From: Nitrospirota bacterium
GTDB taxonomy: Bacteria; Nitrospirota; Thermodesulfovibrionia; UBA6902; DSMQ01
Direction: 5' to 3'
Assembly: GCA_016212185.1 (NCBI GenBank)
Contig: JACRGX010000008.1
Span: forward strand, 1 to 44,462
DNA: 44,462 nt
The translations under genes were made by a program, and so were the position numbers. The notes beneath the pieces were generated by a model, which had not been told where the DNA came from, did not search any database, and saw nothing but the letters and a program-made list of their open reading frames with translations. Shown one piece after another: positions 16,940 to 24,633 of this stretch; the first letter of the stretch is position 1; each line of letters opens with the position of its first letter.

Positions 16940-16951
16940 AAAGGGAGAAAA

Positions 16952-17440
16952 ATGAATTGCCCTGTATGTGGAAAAAAGACAATTAAGAAAAGCGCCCTGC
17001 ATCATTACACGGAATCCGGCTTGGACAATGTGTTCCTTGAGACGGATGTATATAAATGCAAATGCGGGGAAGTTATCCCGAATATCCCTAATATTTATGG
17101 TCTCCATGGACTAATTGCAAAAGACCTGGTCAGAAAAGATTCACCCTTGACAGGCAATGAATTAAAGTTCCTGAGGAAACAGATGAATCTGAAGGCAAAT
17201 GAATTAGCCCAAATACTCAGTGTTCACAAGGTAACAGTATCAAGGTGGGAAAATGAAGCGGAGAAGATCAGCATTGGCTATGATAAGCTGATACGGTTTT
17301 TGTACACGCAAATGCTTCAGGAAAAATGCAATAACATTGTAAAAATAGTGGCAGACATCAAAGAAATCCGCTCCGGCGCAAAACGCGAGAAAATAGTAAT
17401 CCCCCAAAAAGAAATGAGAGAAGCCATCTGCCATTTATAA
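16952..17440 (+). CDS. MqsA/YgiT-type zinc-ribbon HTH antitoxin
   Basis: 162 residues. The N-terminal zinc ribbon has CPVCGKK (residues 3-9) and a second pair KCKCGEVI; the C-terminal half is a helix-turn-helix of the Xre type: LTGNELKFLRKQMNL, ANELAQILSVHKVTVSRWENE. This two-domain order is that of MqsA, the antitoxin of MqsR. It binds DNA and neutralises the toxin in known pairs. AAAGGGAG precedes the start. The likely operator is the palindrome at 16607-16623. Confidence 0.85.
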   Translation: MNCPVCGKKTIKKSALHHYTESGLDNVFLETDVYKCKCGEVIPNIPNIYGLHGLIAKDLVRKDSPLTGNELKFLRKQMNLKANELAQILSVHKVTVSRWENEAEKISIGYDKLIRFLYTQMLQEKCNNIVKIVADIKEIRSGAKREKIVIPQKEMREAICHL

Positions 17441-17491
17441 AACAGCTTAGGTAAAATCAAGCAAAAATGAAAGCGAACAACCCTTCTGCTG

Positions 17492-17520
17492 TTTACTCTG
17501 CCAATCCTTTCAGTTAAACT
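17492..17520 (+). promoter_or_regulatory. Candidate leaderless promoter of tsaB
   Basis: TTTACT (17492-17497), 17-base spacer, TAAACT (17515-17520), six bases, then ATG. No Shine-Dalgarno precedes the gene. Confidence 0.45.
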
Positions 17521-17526
17521 ATCCCC

Positions 17527-18246
17527 ATGAAAATACTTGCATTAGAGACAGCCACTATGGCGGGCAGCGCCGCGATTGTTTCAGACGAAGAGCTAATCGG
17601 CGAGATACGGGTAAACATCAGCGTGGCTCATGCTGAAAGGCTGATGCCTTCCATTGAATATCTCCTGAATGCCTCCCGCATCTCAATCAAAGATATTGAC
17701 GCATTTGCAGTGTCCATCGGGCCTGGCTCTTTCACAGGGCTTAGAATCGGCTTGAGCACTGCAAAAGGCTTTTCATATTCAACCGGCAGACCAATCATAT
17801 CCGTACCCACGCTTGATGCATTTGCAAGGACCCTGCCGTTTTGCCCGCACTTTATATGCCCCCTGCTTGACGCAAGGAAAAATGAGGTGTATGCAGGGCT
17901 TTATAAATGGGAAAGGGGCATATGCACAAAGATTGTGCCTGAGACCGCAATAAATCCCGCTGATTTTTTAAGACAGATAAAAGGACCAGCCGTTTTTATG
18001 GGAGAAGGCGCAAAGATTTATAGAAAATTCATTGAAGATGTCCTCGGGGATGCCGCTTTATTTGCACCGGCGGCAAAGATGATACCTTCGGCCTCAGCAG
18101 TCGGCGAGATTGCACTTGAAAAATTAAAGGAGGGCACAATTGCCGACCCCGTGAGCCTCGCCCCGTTTTATTTAAGGAAGTCAGAGGCAGAGATAAAACA
18201 AAATGAACCACCCAGCACTCCCGACATTTCGGGACGAGGTATCTAA
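17527..18246 (+). CDS. tsaB: tRNA t6A synthesis protein TsaB
   Basis: Inactive ASKHA-fold partner of TsaD, needed for N6-threonylcarbamoyladenosine at position 37 of ANN-decoding tRNAs. Starts MKILALETATMAGSAAIV, then HAERLMPSIEYLL and the family hallmark SIGPGSFTGLRIGLSTAKG, followed by PLLDARKNEVYAGLY. Normal length. The final residues (about PPSTPDISGRGI) derive from a palindromic repeat, TCCCGACATTTCGGGA, that overlaps the gene end. No Shine-Dalgarno; -10-like TAAACT lies six bases before the ATG. rimI follows, the usual pairing. Confidence 0.95.
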   Translation: MKILALETATMAGSAAIVSDEELIGEIRVNISVAHAERLMPSIEYLLNASRISIKDIDAFAVSIGPGSFTGLRIGLSTAKGFSYSTGRPIISVPTLDAFARTLPFCPHFICPLLDARKNEVYAGLYKWERGICTKIVPETAINPADFLRQIKGPAVFMGEGAKIYRKFIEDVLGDAALFAPAAKMIPSASAVGEIALEKLKEGTIADPVSLAPFYLRKSEAEIKQNEPPSTPDISGRGI

Positions 18247-18249
18247 ACC

Positions 18250-18306
18250 GTCATTCTGGCTTGTCCAGAATCTCTCTGAGAAAGATTCCCGACAAGCGGG
18301 AATGAC
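18250..18306. repeat. Palindromic GTCATTC repeat between tsaB and rimI
   Basis: Outer arms GTCATTC and GAATGAC enclose two inner hairpins (TCTGGCTTGTCCAGA and TTCCCGACAAGCGGGAA), a REP-like cruciform. A relative sits in frame in the methyltransferase gene (13656-13707). The remaining 18307-18394 holds a small CGAAGCTAAGCTTCG palindrome and nothing else I can name. Confidence 0.75.
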
Positions 18307-18394
18307 AACAAGAAACGATAATTTATATCCCGAAGCTAAGCTTCGTGGAATTCTTTGATTAAAAATTACAATTAAATGAATTGCATTCCCGCAT

Positions 18395-18850
18395 ATGCCT
18401 GATTTTTTCATCAGAGAAGCTAACGCATCAGACCTGCCTGAGATTATGGAGATTGAGAATGCCTCATTCACTCTTCCATGGTCGCAGGGTTCGTTTAAGT
18501 ATGAACTGATGCACAAAGAGACTATCTTTACAGTAGCTGTTTCAAATGGAAAAATTATCGGTTATATCTGTGCAAGGGTAATTATAGATACTGTTCATAT
18601 TCTTAATCTTGCCGTCGCTCCCGAATTCAGGCGCACGGGAAGCGCAAGCGCCCTTCTTCAAAATGCGCTTGAAGAATTTAAAAGATCAGCGCAGGGAGTG
18701 AATTTTGTAATACTTGAGGTAAGGGAGTCAAATATACCTGCCATAAGGCTTTATGAAAAATTCAGATTCAATATCATGTACAAAAGGCGCCATTATTACC
18801 AGATGCCTGACGAAGACGCAGTCGTTATGGGAAAAGAGCTAATGGCATAA
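18395..18850 (+). CDS. rimI: GNAT N-acetyltransferase RimI
   Basis: 151 residues. Ribosomal-protein-S18-alanine N-acetyltransferase family. The start MPDFFIREANASDLPEIMEIE, then ENASFTLPWSQGSF (the PWS motif typical of RimI), NLAVAPEFRRTGSASALL (acetyl-CoA loop, with RRTGSA in place of the usual R/QxxGxG/A), and VILEVRESNIPAIRLYEKFRF. Complete and next to tsaB as in many bacteria. No clear Shine-Dalgarno. Whether its real target is S18 is unknown, but the family call is firm. Confidence 0.9.
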   Translation: MPDFFIREANASDLPEIMEIENASFTLPWSQGSFKYELMHKETIFTVAVSNGKIIGYICARVIIDTVHILNLAVAPEFRRTGSASALLQNALEEFKRSAQGVNFVILEVRESNIPAIRLYEKFRFNIMYKRRHYYQMPDEDAVVMGKELMA

Positions 18851-18937
18851 TATCTGGCGCATCCTGTATAGCTGCGATTTATACTTACAGTATTTACAAC
18901 CAATAAATGAATATACTTTTTATGTCTTTCAGACGGA

Positions 18938-19325
18938 GATACTTTCTTTGACCACCAAAGAAAGTATCCAAAGAAATGTGGCCCCCAGCTATTTTTTAAC
19001 GGTTTCATACTCAATGAAAGGGGAGTGATTCAACTCTGCCCCGACAAGTCGGGGCATCAGACATAAATTCACTCTTTATCCCTTTCATTTTCGCCTGAAA
19101 CCTAAAATATCTGAAGGGGAACCCTTGAACTACTATTTTATAACCCCTTTCGAAGATTTCAGGAGAGAGCAGGAAGTCGCAGGGTTAAAAATTAATTCAT
19201 GTTTGAAGACCGAAGGGCTGAGTTTGAATTAATTTACCGGAGACTGACTGAACGAACCGCCCGGAAATCTTCGCAGGGTGCCCTTCTTTGGGTTACGTTT
19301 CTTGGGCACGCAAGAAAGGTAACCC
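18938..19325. ncRNA. Structured block bounded by hairpins: candidate structured RNA or small mobile element
   Basis: Fills most of the gene-free 18851-19408. Left hairpin: GATACTTTCTTTG (18938-18950), loop ACCAC, CAAAGAAAGTATC. Next: AATGAAAGGG (from 19013) pairs with CCCTTTCATT (to 19090), enclosing TGCCCCGACAAGTCGGGGCA. Next: CCTGAAA (19094) with TTTCAGG (to 19163); CGAAGATTTC (from 19151) with GAAATCTTCG (to 19273), the two competing; inside, AAATTAATTCA (from 19189) with TGAATTAATTT (to 19235). Right hairpin: GGGTTACGTTTCTTG, loop GGCACG, CAAGAAAGGTAACCC (19290-19325), one mismatch. No convincing ORF. Terminal hairpins recall IS200/IS605-type ends, and HEARO-type RNAs belong to that world; identity is unproven. 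Confidence 0.5.
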
Positions 19326-19408
19326 GGGTGTGGGCGGAGCGCCACATATTCTGTTAGATTGACGATAGTTTTACAAAATCTATAAAGACAAATATTAACT
19401 AATGCACT

Positions 19409-19564
19409 TTATGCCTGCGCCTTTACCTCTTCAGCAGGCTTGGCTTCAATACCCTCTTTAAATACCTCAATAATGCTTGTAACCTTTATGCCGGCAGCTT
19501 GCAGCGCCTTCTGCACATCTGACATTTTAGCATCCTGAACCTTCAGCACAAAATTAATATCCAT
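19409..19564 (-). CDS. Small conserved-looking protein, 51 residues
   Basis: Begins at 19564 with GGAGG five bases upstream (GGAGGAATTATG on the minus strand) and ends at 19409. Residues start MDINFVLKVQDAKMSDVQKA and run through ALQAAGIKVTSIIEVFKEG to a charged AKPAEEVKAQA tail: a beta strand, a helix, another strand and helix, with clean codon use. I do not recognise the family. It lies between the structured block and a repeat-filled spacer before the deacetylase gene, so it may be its own unit or end the minus-strand operon. Confidence 0.65.
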   Translation of the reverse strand: MDINFVLKVQDAKMSDVQKALQAAGIKVTSIIEVFKEGIEAKPAEEVKAQA

Positions 19565-19587
19565 AATTCCTCCATTCTAAAACTATT

Positions 19588-19673
19588 CCCTCTCCCTTGA
19601 CGGGAGAGGGTTGGGTGGGGGTGAACTTTAAAAGTTACCCCTCCCCCTCGCCCCCTCCCGCAAGGGGAGGGGG
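19588..19673. repeat. Two GC-rich hairpins in the spacer
   Basis: CCCTCTCCCTTGACGGGAGAGGG (shown as arms CCCTCTCCC / GGGAGAGGG, 19588-19610) and CCCCCTCCC / GGGAGGGGG (19651-19659, 19665-19673). Same repeat types are found in frame in the methyltransferase gene. Confidence 0.75.
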
Positions 19674-19680
19674 TTTTAGG

Positions 19681-20499
19681 TCAAGGCTTTGCCGCTTCAG
19701 ACAGAGGCACAATCATTACCTCTTTATTATCCCGAATAACATTTTTCAAAAATTTAATTGTGTTTTTTCTTGGATGGGCAAGGACAACCGCATATCCCTT
19801 TTCTTTTGCAATTTTTACCGTTTTATCCCACTGGGCTTTAATGTCCTCCGGGGTGTCCTTTTCATCAAGAAAGACATCGCGCTTAAACAGCTTTATCCCA
19901 TGCGCGCCTGCTGTTTTTGCACCTGCTGATTTCGGAGTAGTAATGCTGTCAAGGAAAAAAAGGTTGTGCTTTTTTATCCCTGAAAACAGTGCCTTCATTG
20001 CGCGTTCATCCTCTGTGAATGCAGAGCCCATGTGATTGCTTACGCCTTTAATATGCGGTATTGAGTTTATGTCCTCCTGAAGCGTCTTAAGGATTTCATC
20101 GTCTGACATCCATGTGTAAAGCCCGCCCCTGCCGAGCTTATGCGGCTCCTTAGCCTCCATCGGTATATGCCCTACGATGTCATGCCCAAGCTTATGCCCC
20201 TCTTCTGCAACCCATTTTGTATACGTTTCCTGCGGCAGCACAGAGAGTGTAAGCGCCGGGCTGATCTTTAAAACCTCCTCAGCCTTTTTTTTGCTTGAAC
20301 TTAAATCATCTATCACAACCGCCACTCTAAGAAGCGCTGAAGGCTTTGGCTCTGTCTTAAATAGAGCAGAAATATCCTTCCGCACACTTTCTTTGCTTGC
20401 CTCTTTGTGAAGAAAAAAAACCACCCCTGCAATAAGAAGCAAAATTAATAATATATGATGGTTTTTAGTCCCGGGCTTGCCCTTTCCCTTTGAAGCCAT
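19681..20499 (-). CDS. Divergent polysaccharide deacetylase (YibQ family)
   Basis: 272 residues. A basic N-terminus and one membrane segment (HHILLILLLIAGVVFFL, about 14-30) anchor the protein, with the catalytic domain outside the inner membrane. Domain start LLRVAVVIDDLSSS, then ALTLSVLPQET, HDIVGHIPMEAKE, KGVSNHMGSAFTED and FFLDSITTPKS match the divergent deacetylase family related to the chitin-deacetylase fold. GGAGGGA precedes the ATG. It sits 39 bases after lolA on the same strand, so it may be part of the ftsK-lolA unit. Substrate unknown; envelope polysaccharide is inferred. Confidence 0.85.
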   Translation of the reverse strand: MASKGKGKPGTKNHHILLILLLIAGVVFFLHKEASKESVRKDISALFKTEPKPSALLRVAVVIDDLSSSKKKAEEVLKISPALTLSVLPQETYTKWVAEEGHKLGHDIVGHIPMEAKEPHKLGRGGLYTWMSDDEILKTLQEDINSIPHIKGVSNHMGSAFTEDERAMKALFSGIKKHNLFFLDSITTPKSAGAKTAGAHGIKLFKRDVFLDEKDTPEDIKAQWDKTVKIAKEKGYAVVLAHPRKNTIKFLKNVIRDNKEVMIVPLSEAAKP

Positions 20500-20538
20500 T
20501 TAATCCTCCCTTTGCCGCTTGCTGCTTATTGCTTTGTT

Positions 20539-21237
20539 TTACGGATTAAATTCAAATACATCCACGCCTGAGGGCGCTTTGAAAATAAAAACCTGCTCTC
20601 CAATGCCGGAATTTATCTGAGCGTCTTTTAATGCTATTTCAATCCTGTTGCCGTAAACATCAAACATGGTAAATGATTCTACCGGAAAGTCTTTTGTGTC
20701 CGTAATAAGGTGTATTTTTTTTATAAAGCCCATCTGCTGTTTTGGTTTCAGCTCAAGGGTATCATCCTTCAACGCGCTTATATCAAAATTTGCCTTTAAA
20801 TTCCCGATGCTGTTTAAAAGCGCCATGGGGATCTGACCATAAGAGTCTTTGCCGAATTTGCCCTTAAGCGCCTGCTTCTCAGACCTTTTGTAAACCCAGA
20901 TGTCAGCGCCGTTTATAAAGACCTCTTCATCCCGCGGACTGGTGTATAGCCATTTCATTTTCATCACCGGCTTCATGGATATGAAAAATCTTCCCTCATA
21001 TCGTTCTGTTTTTTCAATGTCCTTTATATAACTTTTCTGCGAAAACTTCCCCCGGACATCATTTATTCCCTCATACTTTTTCTGCAGAGACTCAACAATC
21101 TCATCAACAGTTGCAGCATAAACGGCAGTGAACAGTAAACAGTGAACAGTCAATAAAACAGTGAACAGTAAACAGTGAACAGTAAACAGTCTTTTAACTG
21201 ATAACTGATAACTGATAACTGATAACTGTTTTTTCAT
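20539..21237 (-). CDS. lolA: Outer-membrane lipoprotein carrier LolA
   Basis: 232 residues; periplasmic chaperone that ferries lipoproteins from LolCDE to the outer membrane. The mature part has VDEIVESLQKKYEGINDVRG, FSQKSYIKDIEKTERYEGRFF, WLYTSPRDEEVFINGADIWVY, typical of LolA. The start overlaps the ftsK stop (ATGA) and has AGGAGG upstream, so translation from 21237 is well supported. This makes the first 41 residues, with a hydrophobic core LFTVHCLLFTVLLTVHCLLF and an AVYA cleavage site, entirely encoded by short tandem repeats. A normal signal peptide has thus been built or rebuilt from repeat DNA. Confidence 0.88.
   Translation of the reverse strand: MKKQLSVISYQLSVKRLFTVHCLLFTVLLTVHCLLFTAVYAATVDEIVESLQKKYEGINDVRGKFSQKSYIKDIEKTERYEGRFFISMKPVMKMKWLYTSPRDEEVFINGADIWVYKRSEKQALKGKFGKDSYGQIPMALLNSIGNLKANFDISALKDDTLELKPKQQMGFIKKIHLITDTKDFPVESFTMFDVYGNRIEIALKDAQINSGIGEQVFIFKAPSGVDVFEFNP
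21126..21230. repeat. Heptamer-type tandem repeats encoding the LolA signal peptide
   Basis: On the plus strand, alternating CAGTGAA / CAGTAAA units (21126-21190) followed by four TAACTGA units (21197-21227). Read on the minus strand in the lolA frame. The array is not spacer-separated, so it is not CRISPR. Confidence 0.9.
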
Positions 21238-23312
21238 AGCCTCCTCTTCAGTATTTCCCTGGGTTTGCCTGCTTCTCCCGGCGGGCCTACGAGTCCGTCT
21301 TCCTCCATCATCTCCATAATCCTTGCCGCCCTATTATAGCCTATTTTCAGCCTCCGTTGTATGTATGATATTGATGCTTGTCCTGTAGAGAGAATCAGGT
21401 CTTTTGCCTGATGATAAAGCTCATCCCTGTCCTCGCCGGCCGCATCTTCGGTCTCTTTAAATGTAAAGGTCTCAAATGCCGTATAGTCAGGGCTTCCCTG
21501 CGCCTTTATAAAGTCAACTACCTCTTTTATTTCTTCCTCGCCTACATAAGCGCCGTGCACACGCATGATCCTGCTGCCTGCGCTCATAAACAGCATATCG
21601 CCCTTTCCCAGAAGCCTTTCTGCGCCATAGGTATCAAGGATTATCCGGGAATCCACTTTGGAAGAAACCTGAAACGATATCCTTGAAGAAAAATTAGCCT
21701 TGATTACGCCTGTGATTACGTCAACCGACGGCCTCTGTGTGGCAAGTATAAGGTGAATCCCGGCGGCCCTTGCCATTTGTGCCAGTCTTGCAATTGAGTC
21801 CTCAACTTCATGCGCCGAGACAAGCATAAGGTCTGCAAGTTCATCAATAAATATCACAAGATACGGCAGGGTCTCGCTCCCCGCAATTGACTTAACCTTT
21901 TTATTATACGCCTCAATGTTTCTTGCGCCTGTCTCAGACAGAATCATGTATCTGCGCTCCATCTCAAGGACGACTTTCTTAAGAGATTCTGCGGCATCCC
22001 TGGGAGATGTGATTACAGGAAGCATGAGGTGAGGGATTGCATCATAAACCGGAAGTTCAAGCATTTTAGGGTCTATCATCAACAGCTTTAACTCCGTGGG
22101 CTTGGCCCTGTAAAGCAGGCTCAAAACCATTGCGTTTATGGCAACGCTCTTGCCGGAACCCGTGGCTCCTGCAACAAGCAAATGCGGCATGCGGTTCAGA
22201 TCAGCTACAATTGGATTGCCGAATATGTCTTTCCCGAGGGCAAGGGTAAGTTTGGAAGGGCTTTTTCTGAATGCATCGGACGACAAAATGTCTTTAAGAA
22301 ATACATCTTCACGTTCCTTGTTCGGCACCTCAATGCCGATTGTCGCTCGGCCCGGGATCGGGGAAACCCGCACATTGACAGCCTTAAGCGACAGCGCAAG
22401 GTCGTCTGCCAAAGACAGGACTTTCTGTATTTTGACTCCTGGAGCAGGTTCAAATTCAAACATTGTTACAATGGGACCCGGCGATACATGCGTAACCCTG
22501 CCTTCTATGGAAAAATCCTGAAGTTTTTTCTCAAGAATGCCCGAACCAAGCAAAAGATCTTCTTTTGTAGGCCTTGAGTTAAACGGCGGAGGATCTTTTA
22601 AAAATGAAATCCTGGGCAGTTCATAATCACCCTTAAACCTTGGAGCAGGTCTTATTTTGGGCTCCGGATAAACAAAGGGAAGCGCCTCCTGTTTGTAGGG
22701 CGGCGGAGCAACTATTATGCCTTCTGATTGCAAAGCCTCTTTCTTTTTTTCTGTCACAGCCGGCACGGGAACCGGTCTAATCGTTGTTTTAGTTTTTGCA
22801 GCCTTCCCGATGGCTGTCTTTAAAACATCAACCACTGAAAACGGCAGGAGGTACATCAGGCTGACAAGGATAAGCGGGATAAAAAGAAGATAAGCGCCTG
22901 TGGTTGAGATGACCTTGACTGAAATTTTTGTTATGAGAAAACCTAAAATCCCTCCGGAAGAGCCTTTAAAAACAAGGGCCAGCAGGGCAGACAGGGACAA
23001 CATCAGCACAACTACGCCTGAAGATGCAATCAGCCGTGGTTTTTTTTCTTTTTTGAGCAGTCTTCTTGCGCCGTACAAAGCCAGAGTTAACGGAATGACA
23101 TAAGCAGTGAAGCCGGCAACCTGAAGCAGTATATCAGACAGATAGGAGCCAAACGGGCCAAGGAGATTCCTGATGCTCTCATTTTTGGGCAGGTGAGTGA
23201 AAATTGAGGGGTCCCATGGGTCATGGCTTAAAAGGCTTATGAGAATAACTACACACAGGATTATGGCAAGGATTCCTGATATCTCGTCCTTTATCTTTTC
23301 AGCCCTGTCCAT
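21234..23312 (-). CDS. ftsK: DNA translocase FtsK/SpoIIIE
   Basis: 692 residues. Pumps chromosome termini through the closing septum. The N-terminus has four membrane segments (GILAIILCVVILISLL onward), then a short linker rich in proline, then the RecA-like motor: Walker A VAGATGSGKSVAI (GATGSGKS at 382-389), Walker B YLVIFIDELADLML, ATQRPSVDVITGVIKANF. The gamma winged helix ending SISYIQRRLKIGYNRAARIM that reads polar DNA signals is present. Linker is short, as in many non-enteric FtsK. Transcribed toward lolA, with ATGA overlap. Confidence 0.96.
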   Translation of the reverse strand: MDRAEKIKDEISGILAIILCVVILISLLSHDPWDPSIFTHLPKNESIRNLLGPFGSYLSDILLQVAGFTAYVIPLTLALYGARRLLKKEKKPRLIASSGVVVLMLSLSALLALVFKGSSGGILGFLITKISVKVISTTGAYLLFIPLILVSLMYLLPFSVVDVLKTAIGKAAKTKTTIRPVPVPAVTEKKKEALQSEGIIVAPPPYKQEALPFVYPEPKIRPAPRFKGDYELPRISFLKDPPPFNSRPTKEDLLLGSGILEKKLQDFSIEGRVTHVSPGPIVTMFEFEPAPGVKIQKVLSLADDLALSLKAVNVRVSPIPGRATIGIEVPNKEREDVFLKDILSSDAFRKSPSKLTLALGKDIFGNPIVADLNRMPHLLVAGATGSGKSVAINAMVLSLLYRAKPTELKLLMIDPKMLELPVYDAIPHLMLPVITSPRDAAESLKKVVLEMERRYMILSETGARNIEAYNKKVKSIAGSETLPYLVIFIDELADLMLVSAHEVEDSIARLAQMARAAGIHLILATQRPSVDVITGVIKANFSSRISFQVSSKVDSRIILDTYGAERLLGKGDMLFMSAGSRIMRVHGAYVGEEEIKEVVDFIKAQGSPDYTAFETFTFKETEDAAGEDRDELYHQAKDLILSTGQASISYIQRRLKIGYNRAARIMEMMEEDGLVGPPGEAGKPREILKRRL

Positions 23313-23326
23313 AATATAGGAAAAAA

Positions 23327-23493
23327 TAAACCACAGAGGACACTGAGATTAATTTTAATAATTTTATAAACATACTGCCTCCAAATATCCCCAGTGTTTT
23401 ATATTTTGCTTTTGCCTGATATTATACCCTACTTCTGCTATTTATTAAATGCGATTATCGGGAAGATATTCCCTCTGTGCTCTCTGTGGTTAA
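23327..23493. repeat. Inverted repeats flanking the ftsK-uppP spacer
   Basis: TAAACCACAGAGGACACTGAG (23327-23347, first 20 bases shown as TAAACCACAGAGGACACTGA) and its imperfect complement CTCTGTGCTCTCTGTGGTTA (from 23473). About 165 bases apart, with AT-rich DNA between and no gene. Possibly a degenerate small mobile repeat; any ftsK promoter must lie here. Confidence 0.55.
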
Positions 23494-24273
23494 TCAGTTT
23501 TTTGTCAATACGGATAATATGATAACAAAAGCAAGAAAAAAACGATAATAGGCAAATGGTGCAATGGAATGGCGCTGCAGAAATCTGAGAAGGTATTTTA
23601 TTGCAAAATAACCCGTGACTGCCGAAACAACCGTGCCGGCAATGAAAATGTCATATTGAACATCCGGAGCATGGAGCAGTTTTCTTGCCTCAAGAAGGCT
23701 CGCCCCGGCAATAGCAGGCGTGCTTAAAAGAAATGAAAATCTTGCGGCATCTTCTCTTTTCATGCCTTTTACAAGCCCGGCGACAATCGTTATCCCTGAC
23801 CTTGATACGCCCGGGATAAGGGCAAATGCCTGCGCAATGCCGATGAACAAGGAATTTCCGAAACTGACCTTTTCAATCCCCGTACGCTCTGATTTACCGT
23901 AATTTCTTTCCGACAAAATCATAAACAGAGAGACAATGCAGAGGGTGAAGGCAATGATGCCGGGGCTTCTGTTTTCTTCAATCAAATCATGCAGGAAGAC
24001 ACCGGCAACACCTGCAGGTATAGTTCCGATAATAATCTTCCAGAGCATGCAGTCTTTATTTACAGAGGTCTTTAATAATTCAATCCAGTCCTTCCTGAAA
24101 TAAAACAAAAGCGCCATGAGAGTGCCTGTATGCAGCGCAACATCAAAGGCAAGGCTGTCTATAATCCCCTGCCATCTGAAAAACCACGGGAATAGTATCA
24201 GATGCGCCGAACTGCTTACAGGAAGGAACTCCGTCAGCCCCTGAACAATGCCAAGTATCACTGCTTCAAACAT
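23494..24273 (-). CDS. uppP: Undecaprenyl-diphosphatase UppP (BacA)
   Basis: 259 residues, inner-membrane enzyme that recycles undecaprenyl pyrophosphate to the phosphate carrier for peptidoglycan and surface glycans; also linked to bacitracin resistance. The signature QGLTEFLPVSSSAHLIL is at the N-terminus, with E and the SSSAH motif intact, and the second motif PGVSRSGITIVAGL is present; the rest is membrane helices. The ATG is preceded by perfect TATAAT at six bases and no Shine-Dalgarno, so the mRNA may be leaderless. It diverges from atpZ with only 64 bases between. Confidence 0.96.
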   Translation of the reverse strand: MFEAVILGIVQGLTEFLPVSSSAHLILFPWFFRWQGIIDSLAFDVALHTGTLMALLFYFRKDWIELLKTSVNKDCMLWKIIIGTIPAGVAGVFLHDLIEENRSPGIIAFTLCIVSLFMILSERNYGKSERTGIEKVSFGNSLFIGIAQAFALIPGVSRSGITIVAGLVKGMKREDAARFSFLLSTPAIAGASLLEARKLLHAPDVQYDIFIAGTVVSAVTGYFAIKYLLRFLQRHSIAPFAYYRFFLAFVIILSVLTKN

Positions 24274-24279
24274 TTACAG

Positions 24280-24307
24280 ATTATAACAAATTTTTTATTC
24301 CTTTGAA
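24280..24307 (-). promoter_or_regulatory. Promoter of uppP, overlapping the atpZ promoter
   Basis: On the minus strand TTCAAA (24302-24307), 16-base spacer, TATAAT (24280-24285), then CTGTAA and the ATG. Its -35 occupies nearly the same bases as the atpZ -35 (24303-24308), so the two promoters should compete. Confidence 0.55.
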
Positions 24308-24330
24308 TTTTCTGTTCTTTTTGCTAAACT
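24303..24330 (+). promoter_or_regulatory. Promoter of atpZ
   Basis: TTGAAT (24303-24308), 16-base spacer, TAAACT (24325-24330), seven bases to the ATG at 24338. No Shine-Dalgarno, again leaderless geometry. Confidence 0.5.
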
Positions 24331-24337
24331 TTTTCAA

Positions 24338-24616
24338 ATGACTGACAATACCGGACAACGGAATTCTCCTGAGAAAAAACCCGGGCGGGAATTTTTTCGC
24401 CTGCTTGCCACAGCAAGCACAGTCGGGATAAATCTTGTCCTAAGCACATTTATTGGCTTTGCGCTTGGATATTACCTTGTTGACAGGTATTTAAACACAT
24501 ACCCGTGGTTTACCATAATTTTTCTGCTTCTGGGCATTGCAGCCGGTTTTAAACATTTGTTTAAAATCGCATTTAAGGCAGGCGCGGATGAAGAAAATGC
24601 AAAATTGAAAAAGTAA
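24338..24616 (+). CDS. atpZ: AtpZ/AtpI-family ATP synthase accessory protein
   Basis: 92 residues with two membrane helices: TVGINLVLSTFIGFALGYYLVD and WFTIIFLLLGIAAGFKHLF (each shown within limits; the first as INLVLSTFIGFALGYYLVD). The glycine-rich first helix and the G-x-x-x-G in the second fit AtpZ, which sits next to atp operons and has been linked to Mg/Ca transport or c-ring assembly. Here it is followed by a second AtpI-like gene but not by atpB; the F1Fo subunits must be elsewhere. Confidence 0.8.
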   Translation: MTDNTGQRNSPEKKPGREFFRLLATASTVGINLVLSTFIGFALGYYLVDRYLNTYPWFTIIFLLLGIAAGFKHLFKIAFKAGADEENAKLKK

Positions 24617-24633
24617 AATTAAAATTTTTCGAT

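Noticed and set aside
21126-21230. CRISPR array
   Set aside because: Units are 7 bases, abut directly and have no spacers; it is a tandem repeat inside lolA.
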